Source of the DNA: Ministeria vibrans ATCC 50519
Taxonomy: Eukaryota > Opisthokonta > Filasterea
Assembly: GCA_943704425.1 (NCBI GenBank)
Contig: CALSCP010000334.1
Location: 1-37,496 of the forward strand
Direction: 5' to 3'
DNA length: 37,496 bases
This document shows positions 20,849-32,297 of this stretch, piece after piece. The notes beneath the pieces are model-generated. The model worked only from the letters and a program-made list of their open reading frames with translations, was not told the DNA's origin and searched no databases. Each line of letters begins with the position of its first letter. The stretch's first letter is position 1. Position numbers and translations under genes: made by a program.

Positions 20849-22548
20849 TTATTTGTTCAACCAAAATTCGTCAACCACAGAACCTGAGTCCACCGAGCGG
20901 AACTCATAATGAAAGGTGGTCGCATTAAAAATCTCAAGAACAGCATAGCCAATCTTGCTCTGGCGATCAGCACTCCATTCCGGGGCAGGATCGACAAACT
21001 TATAATCCTGGAAGACGCCGTACGTTCCCTGCACAACATGGACGGGCGCACTCGGCTTGGTGTAGACGCCAGACGGGTCACGCGCAACCACAGTGCCATT
21101 GCGAACAGGATGCACACGCTCGTACTACAATTCAATCACAGTTAAGAGGAGAGACGGAGAAAGGAAAGTGCGGAAGTACTCCGAGAGTACCATGTGCATG
21201 TGTCCACAGAGGTATCCGTCCACTCCATACTCCAACATCAGTGGCTCAATATGCTCCTGTAGCTCTCCCCCAACTGTGTGCGAGCTGTACTCGCTGCTCA
21301 ACAAAAGGGTTACTGTGTTCCAAATATTTCGTCATTTTTTGTTCTGGTACCTTTTATCCGATGAATACTGAAGAAAAAAAATCAAACACACAAACAAACA
21401 CGAATAAGAAATAATGAGAAAATAAAAGTGATGCGTACCATTGGGCGATGTGCAGTGAGAAACACAAATGGAGTCTGATCGCGATTGGCATTGGCCTTGA
21501 TCAGATCAGCTTTGATCCATTCATACTGAGGAGACCCTATATGAGAAAGAAAGAAGAAGTCAGTGAGACATCGAAACGAGTGACTTAATGGGCCAATGAG
21601 TGAGTCAATGAGTCAATGAGTCAATGAGTCAATGAGTCAATGAGTCAATGAGTCAATGAGTCAATGAGTCAATGAGACAACAATCAGCCAACAAGTGACT
21701 CGCGTAGGACGTCAATAAGTCAGAGGGAAAAGTGACCTGACCTGGGGAGTAGTCGTGTTCGCTTGACATGAGAACGAAATGAGCGTAACCATAATCAAGC
21801 GAAAACCAAAAGACAGTCTTATCAGTCGCACTGCGCGACACACTGTCACTCTGTGCAACTGTGCCAGTACCCCATGGAGAAGGCATCTACACACAGGATG
21901 AGACAGGGAAGGTAGGTGTGAGTCACTGTGTGTCATGTTGGACGTGAATGCATGAATTATAAAACGCGCCATTGAATGGCACTCACTCAAAATAATTCTT
22001 GTCCGTAGTAACTCACTCAATTAGTCTGAGTCTGGTCTGTTCGTACAAGTAACTATTGTGTCTCATACCTCGAATCGAGTCAGATAGCTCGTGTAGTTGT
22101 AAAACTTCTCATGATTTCCAACACCCCTAAACAAATGTACGAAAATGAGAACAAGCCAGCATGGTGGCTCAGTTTGAACTTTACACAACATAAGGAATAG
22201 TGCGCGCAATAGGCTCAATCTGATTGCACCACATGTCCCACACCCATTGCCACTCATTGTCCTTCTTAGACACGCCTCCATCGTCTACATATAAAAATCA
22301 TGCACAGAAACGCAGTCAATCAATCATATCATAGATCACTTTGTTTCTCCTATCACGTTCTTCTTTCTCTCCATTTCTTTGTTTCTTTCCCTCTCGCTTT
22401 TTCTTTCTCTCTCTCTCGTTTTGTTTCTTTTTCCCTCCTTTCTTCCTCTCACTTTGTTTCTTTCTCTCCCTCCTCTCTCTAACACACACACACACTTTTC
22501 TCTCTCTCTATCTTTCTATCACTTTGATTCTCTCTCTATCACTTTGTT

Positions 22549-22585
<37 letters not shown>

Positions 22586-22949
22586 CGCTCGCTTTCGTTT
22601 TACGGTTGATTGGGCGCCCTTACCACTCACTGCTGTGCTTGCATACGCCAAATCTCCATTATGAATCATCCTATACATGACATTTCACATCGATAAAATA
22701 AAAATAATAATTAAATTAATATTAATATTAATTAGAATAACAACTGCTGAACTCTTCTCACATGTCAAAGGGGTTCTCTCGATGCGCCTTTTCAATCTCT
22801 TCCATCACCTAAATCAAACAATCGTTCTCAACAAAGACCCTTCAAAATAAGACTATTCTTACACGATAGCCTGACGGAATGGCCACGCCCATATCACCCC
22901 CAACCACAAAACGGACAGGTCGTTTCTAAAACAAAAAATGAGCACAGAG

Positions 22950-23002
<53 letters not shown>

Positions 23003-23758
23003 ACACACCACAAAGGCACACACACATACACACACACACACAAACAAACACAAATCTCACCTCAGTGCTCTCTGTGGTGAAATTGTACACATCACTCCAG
23101 CCGAGATTGCCGCCCACGCGATAGTAGTAGGTGGTACCGGCAGTCAGGGGACTCATGGTGGCAAAGTGAACGAGACCCTCCTTCCACTCGCTGTACGTGC
23201 GGGCAAACCCTGCGGCACTGTGCGCGAGCGACGACGGTGCTGTGCCCCACTCGACGACCGTCGTGGCCGTCGCATTCGACTCGGCAACAGTCACCCAGCT
23301 GACCACCCATGCATCCCTCGACTGCACCATCAGGTGCAGCTGTTCCGGCGCATTCGTCAGATTCGGCGCATCCATCGCTCGAAACGCCTCCGTAAACTCC
23401 TTCTCAGACCACTGGCCGTCGCCATCCACGTCGTACCGCTCCATTAAAGGCCCCATCTGGTCTGCGAAGTGTGTGCCCATCCCAGACTCGATCTGCAAAA
23501 GGAGCACTGATGTCAATATTTTTTTGTGTTTTTGTTTTGGCTCTGTCACTCTCCAACCCTCTCAGAACCCAGTTTTTCTTGACGTACAGCATTAAAATAG
23601 CGAGGGAGTTCATCAATGTCGACAACCCCGTCGTTGTTTGCGTCCAGACGCGACGCAAAGAACCATTCGAGTCGCTCGCCGCGTCGAGGAGGCTTCGCGA
23701 CGGACGCGAGCGCAGCCGACACGGAAAAAAGTACGAGAACAACCGTAGAGAGTTTCAT
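20849..23758 (-). CDS. Secreted purple acid phosphatase-type metallophosphoesterase with two N-terminal EF-hands
   Basis: Twelve exons join in frame: 23758-23588, 23492-23061, 22925-22863, 22808-22762, 22670-22624, 22284-22185, 22126-22069, 21886-21742, 21536-21439, 21367-21351, 21293-21191 and 21124-20849. They give 518 residues. Residues 1-18 are a signal peptide. Two canonical 12-residue EF-hand loops follow (Asp39-Glu50 and Asp78-Glu89). Residues ~100-200 are the fibronectin-like N-domain of purple acid phosphatases (WVTVAESNAT, YYYRVGG). All seven metal ligands of the family are present: Asp212 (GGDMG), Asp244 and Tyr247 (GDLAY), Asn291 (GNHE), His384 (TAHRP), and His424 and His426 (GHMH). 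It should hydrolyse phosphate esters with an Fe-metal centre outside the cell or in lysosomes, with calcium binding as a possible extra control. One exon is only 17 bases. An alternative start lies three codons upstream at 23767. Confidence 0.9.
21601..21680. repeat. Tandem array of TGAGTCAA (9 perfect units)
   Basis: Nine perfect 8-base units run from 21601 to 21672, followed by a degenerate unit (TGAGACAA). The array lies in intron 8 (21741-21537) of the phosphatase gene. Each unit contains TGAGTCA, the consensus of AP-1/GCN4-type bZIP factors, which is near-palindromic. More TGACT/GAGTC motifs lie nearby. It may be only a minisatellite. Confidence 0.95.
22371..22596. repeat. Pyrimidine-rich (CT)n tract in intron
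   Basis: TTTCTCTC-type repeats ending in a pure (TC)n and (TCGC)n run fill intron 5 (22623-22285) of the phosphatase gene. Open frames here are Leu-Ser repeats only. Confidence 0.9.
22951..23041. repeat. (CA)n microsatellite in intron
   Basis: CA repeats with CATA interruptions occupy most of intron 2 (23060-22926) of the phosphatase gene. On the coding strand they read as (TG)n from shortly after the donor. Confidence 0.95.
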
Positions 23759-23835
23759 CTCCCTCAAAAAGCGAAGCGAGATTTTTGATTTACGACAGTT
23801 TTACGTAATTAGAAAAATTGAATGATGATTATGAT

Positions 23836-26800
23836 TTACTTTCCTAACAAAAACCAGGCATTGCGACACTGAGCGGCCGCCTTGCGTACCAGCCGTTTGG
23901 GATCGTTAAGAGCACTCTTGGTGCGTGCAAGAACGGTGGTGCGCTGAGGAAAAGCAAGCGATGTGGGAAGACGCTCGGCAATGGCAGTGAGTAGGGTGAG
24001 CGCGTCATGGCGCACTTGCATGCGCTCGTGCGAGCTGGCCAGCTGCACTGCGTGAGTGACAAACGAACCAGAGTGCTGTTCAATGGACGACGGAAGGACA
24101 CTGTTGTCGGAGTCATTGCTGGCGAGCAGGGTGGAGAGCGTCGCCAGAGACTGAGTGACGACTGTGGTGTCGGGTGAGCCCAATGACTCGAGCACAAGCG
24201 GTAGCAGTCGGTCCAGCTGAGGAGCAACCACAGAGTGCGGAACGTGCGTGAGCAAGTGTGACACGGCACTCACCGCTTGCATTTGGACGGGACGAGTGCC
24301 GATCGAGTCCAAGAAGAGATCGTGCAACGCTGCGGCATGCTCAACAAACAGCCGTTGGCGGTACATGATGCGCCAATTCGCATGTAGAGCGCGTGACAAC
24401 GCCTCCGGGGTCTCCCCAAGAATCACAGCAAACGCCTGAGACGCATTGGCGGCGGGGTGATGTCGCATAGATTGCACGAGAGCATGGACAGCGTCGCGTG
24501 CGCGCATATGCCCACTCACGACAAGTGCCTTGCTGAACCACGCCCACAGATGGATCGCCTTGCTCGCCACCGCCCCACCACCATCCCCTCCACCGTCATC
24601 ACCACTCTTCGTCACTGCTGTGACGGCATTTTCAACCAACTCACGAAACAGCTGCTCAATCACACACCCCACGCGCTCGGTGGACGCCCCTTTGTTCACC
24701 AGTGCCGCCAATCCCTGTGCCGCCACATCGTTCGTTTGCGCCGCAGTGACAAGTCGCGCAATCCAGTCACTCTCTTCATCACCAGTGACTGCGGCGCTGG
24801 TCACGAGCGCCTCAATGGCACTGGGTCGTGCAGCGCAGAGCAGTGCCGAAAGAATTCGCATCGAGCCACTCTCCCCCAGTACCGCTCCTTGTTGTTGCTG
24901 TGTGTCTGAATTGAGCCAGCGCACACACTCTCGATACACACTCGCGGCAGTCTCTGCCACTTCGTCACTGTCGTGGCCCTTGCTGTCAGTGCACAACTGG
25001 CGCATACGTGGAAGGATATCGGTGTGACATGCAATAGCAACGGGACCACCAGTGGTGGGGCTCGACAGAATCTGCACAACACTCTGAAGACGAGCGACAG
25101 TGGTGAGAGAAGGGTCAGTCAGATGATGCACAGTGCGCTGAGCGAGTGTAGTGGAGGCGCGTGAAAGCAGACAGAGAGCGTGTAGTGCCTCTGTGGCATC
25201 CATGCTGGCGCCCTCTGCATCGCTTGAGGTGTCCATTGGCGCACAAGAGTCAGACGACGACGAGGATGCAGCAATGCGAAAGAGGACAGTGAGCGTCTCC
25301 CCAGCAATCAGTGCACAACAGGGACTCGTCTCGAGCGACGCCAGCGAGCACAATGCCAACACGGCTTCCTTGCGCACCGTCTCACTGGCGGTGCCGCGTG
25401 TGCTCCGTGCCAGCAGTGCCGTCACAATACCCTGACACGCGGTCTGGTCAAAAAGAGAGCCGTCGGCACACGACAAAAGCGCTGCGAGTCCACGAGCGCC
25501 ACTCACGCAAATGTCGTCGCCCGAGGATGATGCCACGAGCGCCGCCGCAAACAGCTGCGCCCCTCGCTCGGCGTACTCGCGCACAAGCGCAATACATTTT
25601 TCGGTGCCAAACGAGGAAGTCGTCGTAGTGGTGGTGCGTGTGGCGACGGCAGTGGCACGCATGAGCAGCACAAGGATCTCAAGGGCCGCCGTGCGAGCGG
25701 ACACATCGTTGGTCTCGGACGCCCGCATGTGCAGCGTGGCACAGGTGTCGTCAAAGACATTGGCACAAGCCAGAGGTGAAGCAGAGGCGATGGCGGCGAG
25801 GACACGGGCCGCTGACATGGCACTGGCCAGGTCGGGTTCGCGGAAGAGACGCGCACACTCATGGATCATATGGTGGTGCAGAGGGGCTTGAGGCTCGCGC
25901 AGTGCAGTGGCACCGGCAAACAAAGCGCGCTCTTCGTCGCTGTCAAAGAGCACCTGCGATACCGCTCGAATGGCGTTGAGTGCGTCGACGGTGACTGCAG
26001 AAGGCTCGCCCGATGGCTGAGCCGCTGTGAGGAGAGTGCATTCACGCAGAGCGGGCCACATCACCGAGGCGGAGCCGGTCCAAGTGACCGCGGAGTAGGC
26101 CTCGGCTGCGTCGCTGATAAGTCGCAACGCTTCGCAACGACCCTCAATCGACACGCCCTGGAGTGTTTCGGCAATGAGTGGAATCGCATGTTCGCCAAAG
26201 ACGAGACCGCCCGCCACGAGACACTGGCGGAGTGCAGCACGCAGCTGATCTTCGGTAATGCCGCTGGTGTCTTCGGCAGGCGGTGTGTAGCGAATGGGAA
26301 AGTAGGCGGCAAGGACGTCAAAGAGATCTTCGGCAAAGAGACGGTAGGCCGGAAAGTGCGCGATGACGAGGGGTGCCATGCGAAAGACACTGGCAAGGTT
26401 GCGCGGGTCCTTCTCTTGATCGACCAGCTGGATGAAGCCCACCACAAAATCAGCACCGAGCGGACGGAGTGCCTCAAGCAGCGACGGGTCGCTCAGCAGA
26501 GCCTCAAGCAGGGTGTACGCACAGGCACGGTGCGCTTGCGGCAGCGACTGAAGACGGACATTGTCGAGAAGCGTGCGGAAGACGGACGGCACTGTGTCGG
26601 CCAGGAGCACTCCCTGGGCAGCCATGGACGCAAGGGCTTCGAGGACGGGCACGACACAGGCGAGATCGCGCATGCGATCAATGAAGAAGCTCGTGAGCAG
26701 CGCAATCTCCGACGGCTTTGCGTCCGTCGCGAAGGACTCCACAATGTGACGCAGCACAGTGGTGCCCCGGGTGCGCGCTGCGTCCTCGGGACTCGTCAAC

Positions 26801-26997
26801 GACGCCCCCAGTGCCACAACAATCCTCTCGAGGCTCTGCGAGCCATCCACAAGCTGCAAACAAGAGTCAAAATCAGCAACGAGTCAATATTTTTACTCCT
26901 TTTCACAAACTCTCTGTACCATAGAGCACAAAGGAGCCACCTGATCTGCCACGATCGGCGATGACTGTGTCGTCAACGCAGTCACGAGGGTCTCCAT
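23836..26997 (-). CDS. MMS19: MMS19, cytosolic iron-sulfur assembly adaptor
   Basis: Exon 1 (26997-26920, 26 codons) and one long exon (26853-23836) join in phase 0 to give 1031 residues, almost the length of human MMS19. The protein is an all-helical HEAT repeat solenoid. The N-terminal part matches the MMS19 N-domain: LVDGSQSLERIVVALG, then ARTRGTTVLRHIVESF and LLTSFFIDRMRD. The extreme C-terminus, LNDPKRLVRKAAAQCRNAW, corresponds to the conserved MMS19 C-domain end. MMS19 works with CIAO1 and CIAO2B to hand 4Fe-4S clusters to DNA helicases and polymerases. The gene ends 77 bases upstream of the phosphatase start and begins 92 bases from the divergent isocitrate dehydrogenase gene. A 3-kb intronless exon stands out among intron-dense neighbours. 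Confidence 0.92.
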
Positions 26998-27089
26998 AAC
27001 AAGAATCAAAAAAGAAAGAAAGAGTGCCCAAAGGACACTGGACAATTATGAGTAGATTTGATAATCATTAATTTTCAGACTAAATAGAA
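26998..27089. promoter_or_regulatory. Shared divergent promoter region, MMS19 / isocitrate dehydrogenase
   Basis: Only 92 bases separate the two start codons on opposite strands, so both core promoters and 5' leaders must lie here or overlap the coding regions. The sequence is AT-rich with an adenine-rich part near MMS19. No TATA box at a convincing distance was identified. Confidence 0.6.
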
Positions 27090-28610
27090 ATGCTGTCATC
27101 ATCATCACGATTGTACCGCGCATTAGCGAGCACCCGGGGCTTGAGCATGAGTGCTGCAAGGAGACAAGACACGCACAAGGTCGCGTTGATTCCTGGACAT
27201 GGTAATAATAATATAATTATGAAAAAAAAAAGTTGAAAGTGTCCTTTCACTGCTTTCCATCTAACGAAGCGCTCTCCTTCCCCTCCAAGGCATTGGACCC
27301 GAAATCTCAGCAGCAGTTGTGAAGATTTTCGAAGCCGCCGGGGTACGTTGTGAGAGAGAACGAGCGTCTTTTTGGTCATGGCGCTTCGACGCGGTGGCAC
27401 ATTTTTGCACATCCCAGCACTCAACGCCTCGTCTCGCCCACTATGATTCGATAACATGTTACGTGCTGTGCTGTGTCAGCCCGTCGTGTTCTAATATTGC
27501 GGCAATACGTTGTGCAAAGGCGGCGATGGCCACATCAGGAAAAATATATATTTCACTCTCTTACACTCTTGTCTGTGCTTTGTTCGTCTGTGTTTTCTTT
27601 CAGGCGCCCATTGAGTGGGAAGAGGTGGACATTACATTGAGCAAAGGGCATCAGGGAATGATGGACTTTTCGAGTGCGACCAAGGCGACGATTCGCGAGC
27701 TGGGCATTGTGCTGAAGGGCCCGCTGATGACGCCCATTGGCAAGGGCCAGCGTTCGCTGAACCTGATGCTGCGCAAAGAGTTTGAGCTGTTTGCCAATGT
27801 GCGACCATGCAAGAGCATCCCGGGCTTCAAGACGCTCTACGACAACGTGGATCTGGTGACGGTGCGCGAGAACACCGAGGGCGAGTACAGCGGCATTGAG
27901 CATGTGGTGGTGCCCGGCGTGGTGCAGAGCGCCAAGCTGATCACCCGCAACGCCTCGATGCGTGTTGCGCGCTTCGCCTTTGGCCATGCGCGCCAGATGG
28001 GCCGTCCGTCTGTGACGGCACTGCACAAGGCGAACATCATGAAGATGTGCGACGGACTTTTCCTCGAGTGCTGTCGCAAGGTCGCGCAGGAAAACCCCGA
28101 CATTGCGTACAAGGAGGCGGTCCTCGACAGCGCATGTCTCCAAGTAAGTACCCCACACTCTTGAGAGTGAATTCGACTGACACGCAAATATTGTTACAGC
28201 TGACAATGGACCCGACCGTCTACAACCACACAGTCCTGCTCACCACCAACCTGGCGGGAGATGTCCTGAGCGACCTCTGCGCGGGTCTGATTGGCGGTCT
28301 GGGCCTGACGCCCTCGGCCAACGTTGGCGGGGCCAGCAGCGACGGCACGACGCCCCCTACCATGGCCATGTTCGAGGCAGTGCACGGCACCGCGCCCGAC
28401 ATTGAAGGCAAGGACCTTGCCAACCCCACTGCCTTGCTCCTCTCGGCTGTCCAGATGCTCCGTCACCTCAATCTCCCTTCCTACGCTGACCGCATTGAGA
28501 CGGCTGCCCTTGGCGCCATCTCAGACGGCCTCGTCAAGACGGGCGATCTGGGTGGTGTTGCAAAGTGCTCTGAGTTTACCACTGAGATCTGTAAACGTCT
28601 CACTACCTAA
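27090..28610 (+). CDS. IDH3A: Mitochondrial NAD-dependent isocitrate dehydrogenase, catalytic (alpha) type
   Basis: Four exons (27090-27201, 27290-27342, 27604-28143, 28200-28610) join in phases 1,0,0 to give 371 residues (human alpha subunit 366). The first ~25 residues are Ser/Arg/Ala-rich without acids, a mitochondrial presequence. Isocitrate-binding and catalytic motifs are present: [31 protein letters not shown] (Tyr150), HKANIM (Lys197), LDSACLQ (Asp230) and GDVLSD (Asp256, Asp260), followed by [11 protein letters not shown]. The enzyme oxidatively decarboxylates isocitrate to 2-oxoglutarate in the TCA cycle. Two departures stand out. The otherwise near-invariant GDGIGPE is GHGIGPE (His37), directly beside the exon 1/2 junction, and the usual NLYGD before the metal-binding Asp is NLAGD. 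A few extra residues lie before FEAVHG. Retained catalytic residues argue for the catalytic rather than a regulatory subunit. Confidence 0.92.
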
Positions 28611-28634
28611 TGTTTCTGTTTCACACACACACAC

Positions 28635-28661
28635 AAAAAAAAAAATGGGGGGGGGGGGGGG
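28635..28661. repeat. A11-T-G15 homopolymer runs between convergent genes
   Basis: A CA run followed by 11 adenines and 15 guanines lies in the 77-base gap between the isocitrate dehydrogenase stop (28610) and the TLC-domain gene stop (28688). Homopolymer length here is prone to sequencing error. Confidence 0.9.
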
Positions 28662-28687
28662 TCTTCTCAGTTTGGCTCAATCGTCAG

Positions 28688-30232
28688 TCATTGGGTCTTC
28701 TTGTTGGCCATCTTCTTCTTGAGGATCTTGACGACGCCCGTAAAGATCATATAGAACCAGTAGTACTGGAGAGTGAGAAAGAGCACGCCCGTCACAAAGG
28801 TAAATGCGCTAATAGGGTTAGCAAGCACACCCAGGGTGATGGTCGACAGCAGCTTGTGCAGGACCACCGAGCCCCACACCACCCGGTTCACGAAGAATAG
28901 CAGTGTCCATGTCAACCCGTTCTACACAGAGAGTAAAAGCGCGTCAAGAGAGAGGAAGTCAAGAAACAAAGAAACAAAGGATTGAGAGGTGGATTTCGAC
29001 TGGTTCACGTTCCGTTGTTGGGGAGGGAAGGAGAGAGGGTGTATAGTTTTTGCCTTACGACGGTGTACAAGAGGGTGTCTTTCATTCCGGCAAGATCAAG
29101 GAAATAGCGCAAATTCGCATTGACTGCAGACATTTCCATTGTCTAAAGACACAAACAAAAAACACACACACACACACATATCAAATCAGTCTGCATTGCG
29201 CACTTAGTGGTTGTTCTTGTGTTAACCTGAAGCATGCACATGAAGTAGGAGCCAAAGGCGGGTGCCTGCAGCATCCCTGAGACGTAGCTGACAATGATCA
29301 GCACATGATGCCCCACATACACCTTATCCATATGGTGCCTAACCTCACACCCATTCAATTGGTTATTGTTTGTGTTTTTTTTGTTTGTGTATGTGTGTAT
29401 GTGATTGTACCATGCTAAGAAGATGCCGTCTTGAAGGCAGTAGCCGCAGGTCCACAGAAGAACCCACATGCGAAGTTGAGTAACTGTGTAAAACGACTGT
29501 GGAGAATTTTAGCTTTTGTGTCATTCTCTCCCTTTCGCTGCAGGTGTGCATACCTCAACGTCGGCATCAGTGACAGTCGGGTCGTGGGGATGCCCTGCGC
29601 ACACGCACATGATCGCCACCACGCCGGAAATGGGAGCGTGCAGAGTGGAGATGAGCGTTGTCTCCCACCACAGCTTCTTCTGCGCACTCAGCGCATTGTA
29701 CACCTTCGTCATGCGCAGAATCGGCCTATGCATAGTGTGAGCATGGCTGCTCGTCGCAGAGGGGCTCTCGCGTCGCACAGCAGCGCCAGTGCAACGGCAA
29801 ACGAGCGCATCACATCCCAACGACAACACACAAACCCCAATCACAACAATGCGCCGCCCTTGAGTGCCCATTTAGACACCGCAGCGTTCAAAACACACAC
29901 ACAGCATACTATGACGACTCCCGCGCACGCCTCACAACGCGTGATTCTACACTTTCACAAACGCAACATTTTTTTTTTTTTTTGCGCTTTTCTAGATTTA
30001 GAACTCACACACAAACACACACACACACACCCCAGTTGTGATATTTTTGACCAGTGTACCTAGAGAGCATGAGAAGGAGCTGGAAGAAGACGGCAAAGCC
30101 GACGATCGCCATGATCATCCGTTCGACGGAGACACTGCCAGTGTCCAGATCAACAATAGGCGGTAATTCCTCTTCGAGCCAGGCAGCCGCCTGGGCCGCG
30201 CGGGCCGTAATAGGAGCAAAGATGTCAAACAT
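28688..30232 (-). CDS. TLC-domain (TLCD4/TMEM56-like) multi-pass membrane protein
   Basis: Six exons (30232-30060, 29725-29554, 29496-29411, 29338-29227, 29142-29059, 28921-28688) join in phases 2,0,2,0,0 to give 286 residues. Hydrophobic segments are visible at the N-terminus (MIMAIVGFAVFFQLLLML), at LISTLHAPISGVVAIMC, in WVLLWTCGYCLQDGIF, at HHVLIIVSYVSGML and twice in the last exon. The order 'W-E-T-T, S-x-x-H-A', then a two-histidine segment, then NLRYFLDLAG matches the TRAM-LAG1-CLN8 fold of the TLCD4/TMEM56 group. These proteins reside in the ER or plasma membrane and influence lipid composition, and their biochemical activity is unsettled. The C-terminus KILKKKMANKKTQ is strongly basic. 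Start codons of this gene and the KIAA0930 homologue are 140 bases apart on opposite strands. Confidence 0.82.
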
Positions 30233-30372
30233 GACCAGAAAAAGAAGAGATTATTGTTTGTTGTGAGTTGTGAGTTGCCGACGGAAGATTGACTTGTGGT
30301 ATGAGTTGATATTGTTATTTTCATCAATCATCATACTTCATTCTATAATTCTTTGCCCGCGCCACTGTACCA
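30233..30372. promoter_or_regulatory. Divergent promoter region, TLC-domain gene / KIAA0930 homologue
   Basis: These 140 bases between opposite starts are AT-rich in the middle (ATCAATCATCATA) and must hold elements for both genes. No specific element could be assigned. Confidence 0.5.
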
Positions 30373-32162
30373 ATGGACCCAAGTCGGCGTGACACCAGCG
30401 ACGGTGCAGATCAGCAAGCGCCCAGCGCGTCTGCTGCAGCGTCGCCCGATCATCCCGCTGCGCCGTCGCCCAGCGACGCAGTGCGCGACGCCGTCTCAAC
30501 CGTCCTCGAATCGATCCGGGCCTTCTACGCACGTCGAAAACCACCCACCGATGATTACGAGCTGGTGGCAGGACCAAGAGAAGCAGGTTTGATTGGTCCT
30601 TTTTAGTCTTTGCAAAAGACGTCCTTGACACTTCTCCTCTCTCTCCTCTCTCTCCCTTTTCTCTCTCTCTCCCCCCCCTCCCCCCTCTCTCCCCCCGAAT
30701 TGACTAGTCACCGCATATCGCAGTATCATGTCCAAGGAAGAGCAGACTGGGTTCTGGGGGCCATTGTTTCTCTCGTTCTGGATCCGCACCCACGACCCAG
30801 AGCGGGATGACCTGCTCTTCTTTGTGCGAGCGCAAAACCTCACTTCAAACCCAGCTCGCCCGCGACCGTAACGACTCTATGCGACTACTCTCATCTTTTT
30901 GTCACTTTGTTTCTCTCTTCACTTTGTTCATCTCTTTACTTTGTTTTTCTTTCTCTCTTTCTCTCTATTTTCTTTCTTTCTTTCTCTGCTTCTATTCATT
31001 CGTTTATTTTATTCATTTGTAGTGGCAGTAATGGCAATATTGGCGGTCATGAGAGCGACCCGTTTTTTGTTGTGCGTGTTCAGCAAAAGGACAAACTGCC
31101 TGCATTTGACGATCCTTCCATTGATTGGGAAGCTAGTTTCCACCTGAATCTTATTCTTAATCAGTTTGAGTACGAGCTGGTCGTTGGTATTGCTGCGCAG
31201 CGCACGCAAATGCGAGGAATGCGTCTGCTCAGTCGTGCCTCGAAAAAGGTCTTTGCCAGTCCATCCACCCGTCAAATGGACGGCAAAGCAAACCACGTCG
31301 TTTGTACCTACCCCATGAGTAAGCACAGAGAGAGAGAGGAAAAAGGAACAAAGTGATAGAGAGAGAGAGAGATAGAAACAAAGTGAGAGAGAGAGAATGA
31401 AACAAAGTGAGAGAGAGAGTGATAGAAAGAGAGAAACCTGTTTTAATGAGAGCCTACTAATCCATTTTGATTATTATAGTCTACTTTACGATTGATAATT
31501 TTGACGAAGTGTTTGCGACGACTGTGGTTCTGGAGAAGGAGTGTCTGTGCATTGAGCTGATAGCCAAAGTGCGCGGAGGCGATGCTGTGTCGGACCAGAG
31601 TGTGCTCTTCCAGGGCACTGTCACGTATGAGCTGTTGTGTGGGGCCTTTGCACGCAAACAGCGCCGCTCCTCTCGCACTCAGATTGTCAGTGCCATTCTA
31701 AGCAAAGACCAGAAACGCCGTCGTGTAGAGTTCCTCCGTCTCAGAGGTCCCGGTGGCAAGGGTGAAGCAGAAGTTGCCATGAGTGTACGTCAGGGCAAAG
31801 CAGGCGAGGAAATGACGCCCAAGAGCGACCCTCTCTGTGAACCCTCGCCAGCTCTCTCGCGCTCCTCCTCCTCCGTTTCCGCTCACTCTACTGCCTCCAC
31901 TGCGTCTGCCACCACCACCACTACCACTACCACTTCACCACTACAGTCCGCATGGGCATCCATCAAGCGCTTTGGCTCGTCCCTCAGCGACCCTCAGTCC
32001 GCCTCCGCCTCCTCTGCCTCTGGTGCTGCCCCAGAGGGCTCGATGTTTAACGCCTTTGTCACGTTTGTCTCCCTCGAGTGGCGCACCATTGTTGATGACA
32101 TTGTCAGTGCCCGTGTCAAACCCGTTCTCCGCGACATGCCTATTCACAAGGGCGACCTGTAG
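30373..32162 (+). CDS. KIAA0930 homologue
   Basis: Four exons (30373-30586, 30708-30867, 31023-31318, 31480-32162) join in phases 1,2,1 to give 450 residues ending in TAG. It matches the human KIAA0930 family block by block: FWGPLFLSFWIRTHDP with DDLLFFVR, then DDPSIDWEASFHLNLIL, SKKVFASPSTRQMD, the YFTIDNFDEVF segment, LFQGTVTYELL and RVEFLRLRGPGGKGEAEVAM. A Ser/Thr-rich disordered region (~330-400) precedes a final conserved helix ending VKPVLRDMPIHKGDL. The family is widespread but has no established function that I know of. The N-terminal 50 residues are Ala/Pro/Ser-rich and not conserved. It is convergent with RNF10 across a long simple-sequence tract. Confidence 0.88.
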
Positions 32163-32297
32163 TACTCTTCAACTTACCTTGTACACTATCGATTTCAACG
32201 CTGTCTCTCCCCTCAAAAAACATTAAAATTTTCTTATATTTTATTACACAAAATGCGTCATTATCTCTCTATCGCTGTTTCTTTCTGCTCCCACCCA

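Noticed and set aside
21601-21680. CRISPR-like array
   Set aside because: Units are directly adjacent 8-mers with no spacers, inside an intron of a eukaryotic gene.
25861-26964. 367-codon plus-strand open frame opposite MMS19
   Set aside because: It is the antisense shadow of the long MMS19 exon. It has no motif, and its openness follows from the codon bias of the real gene.
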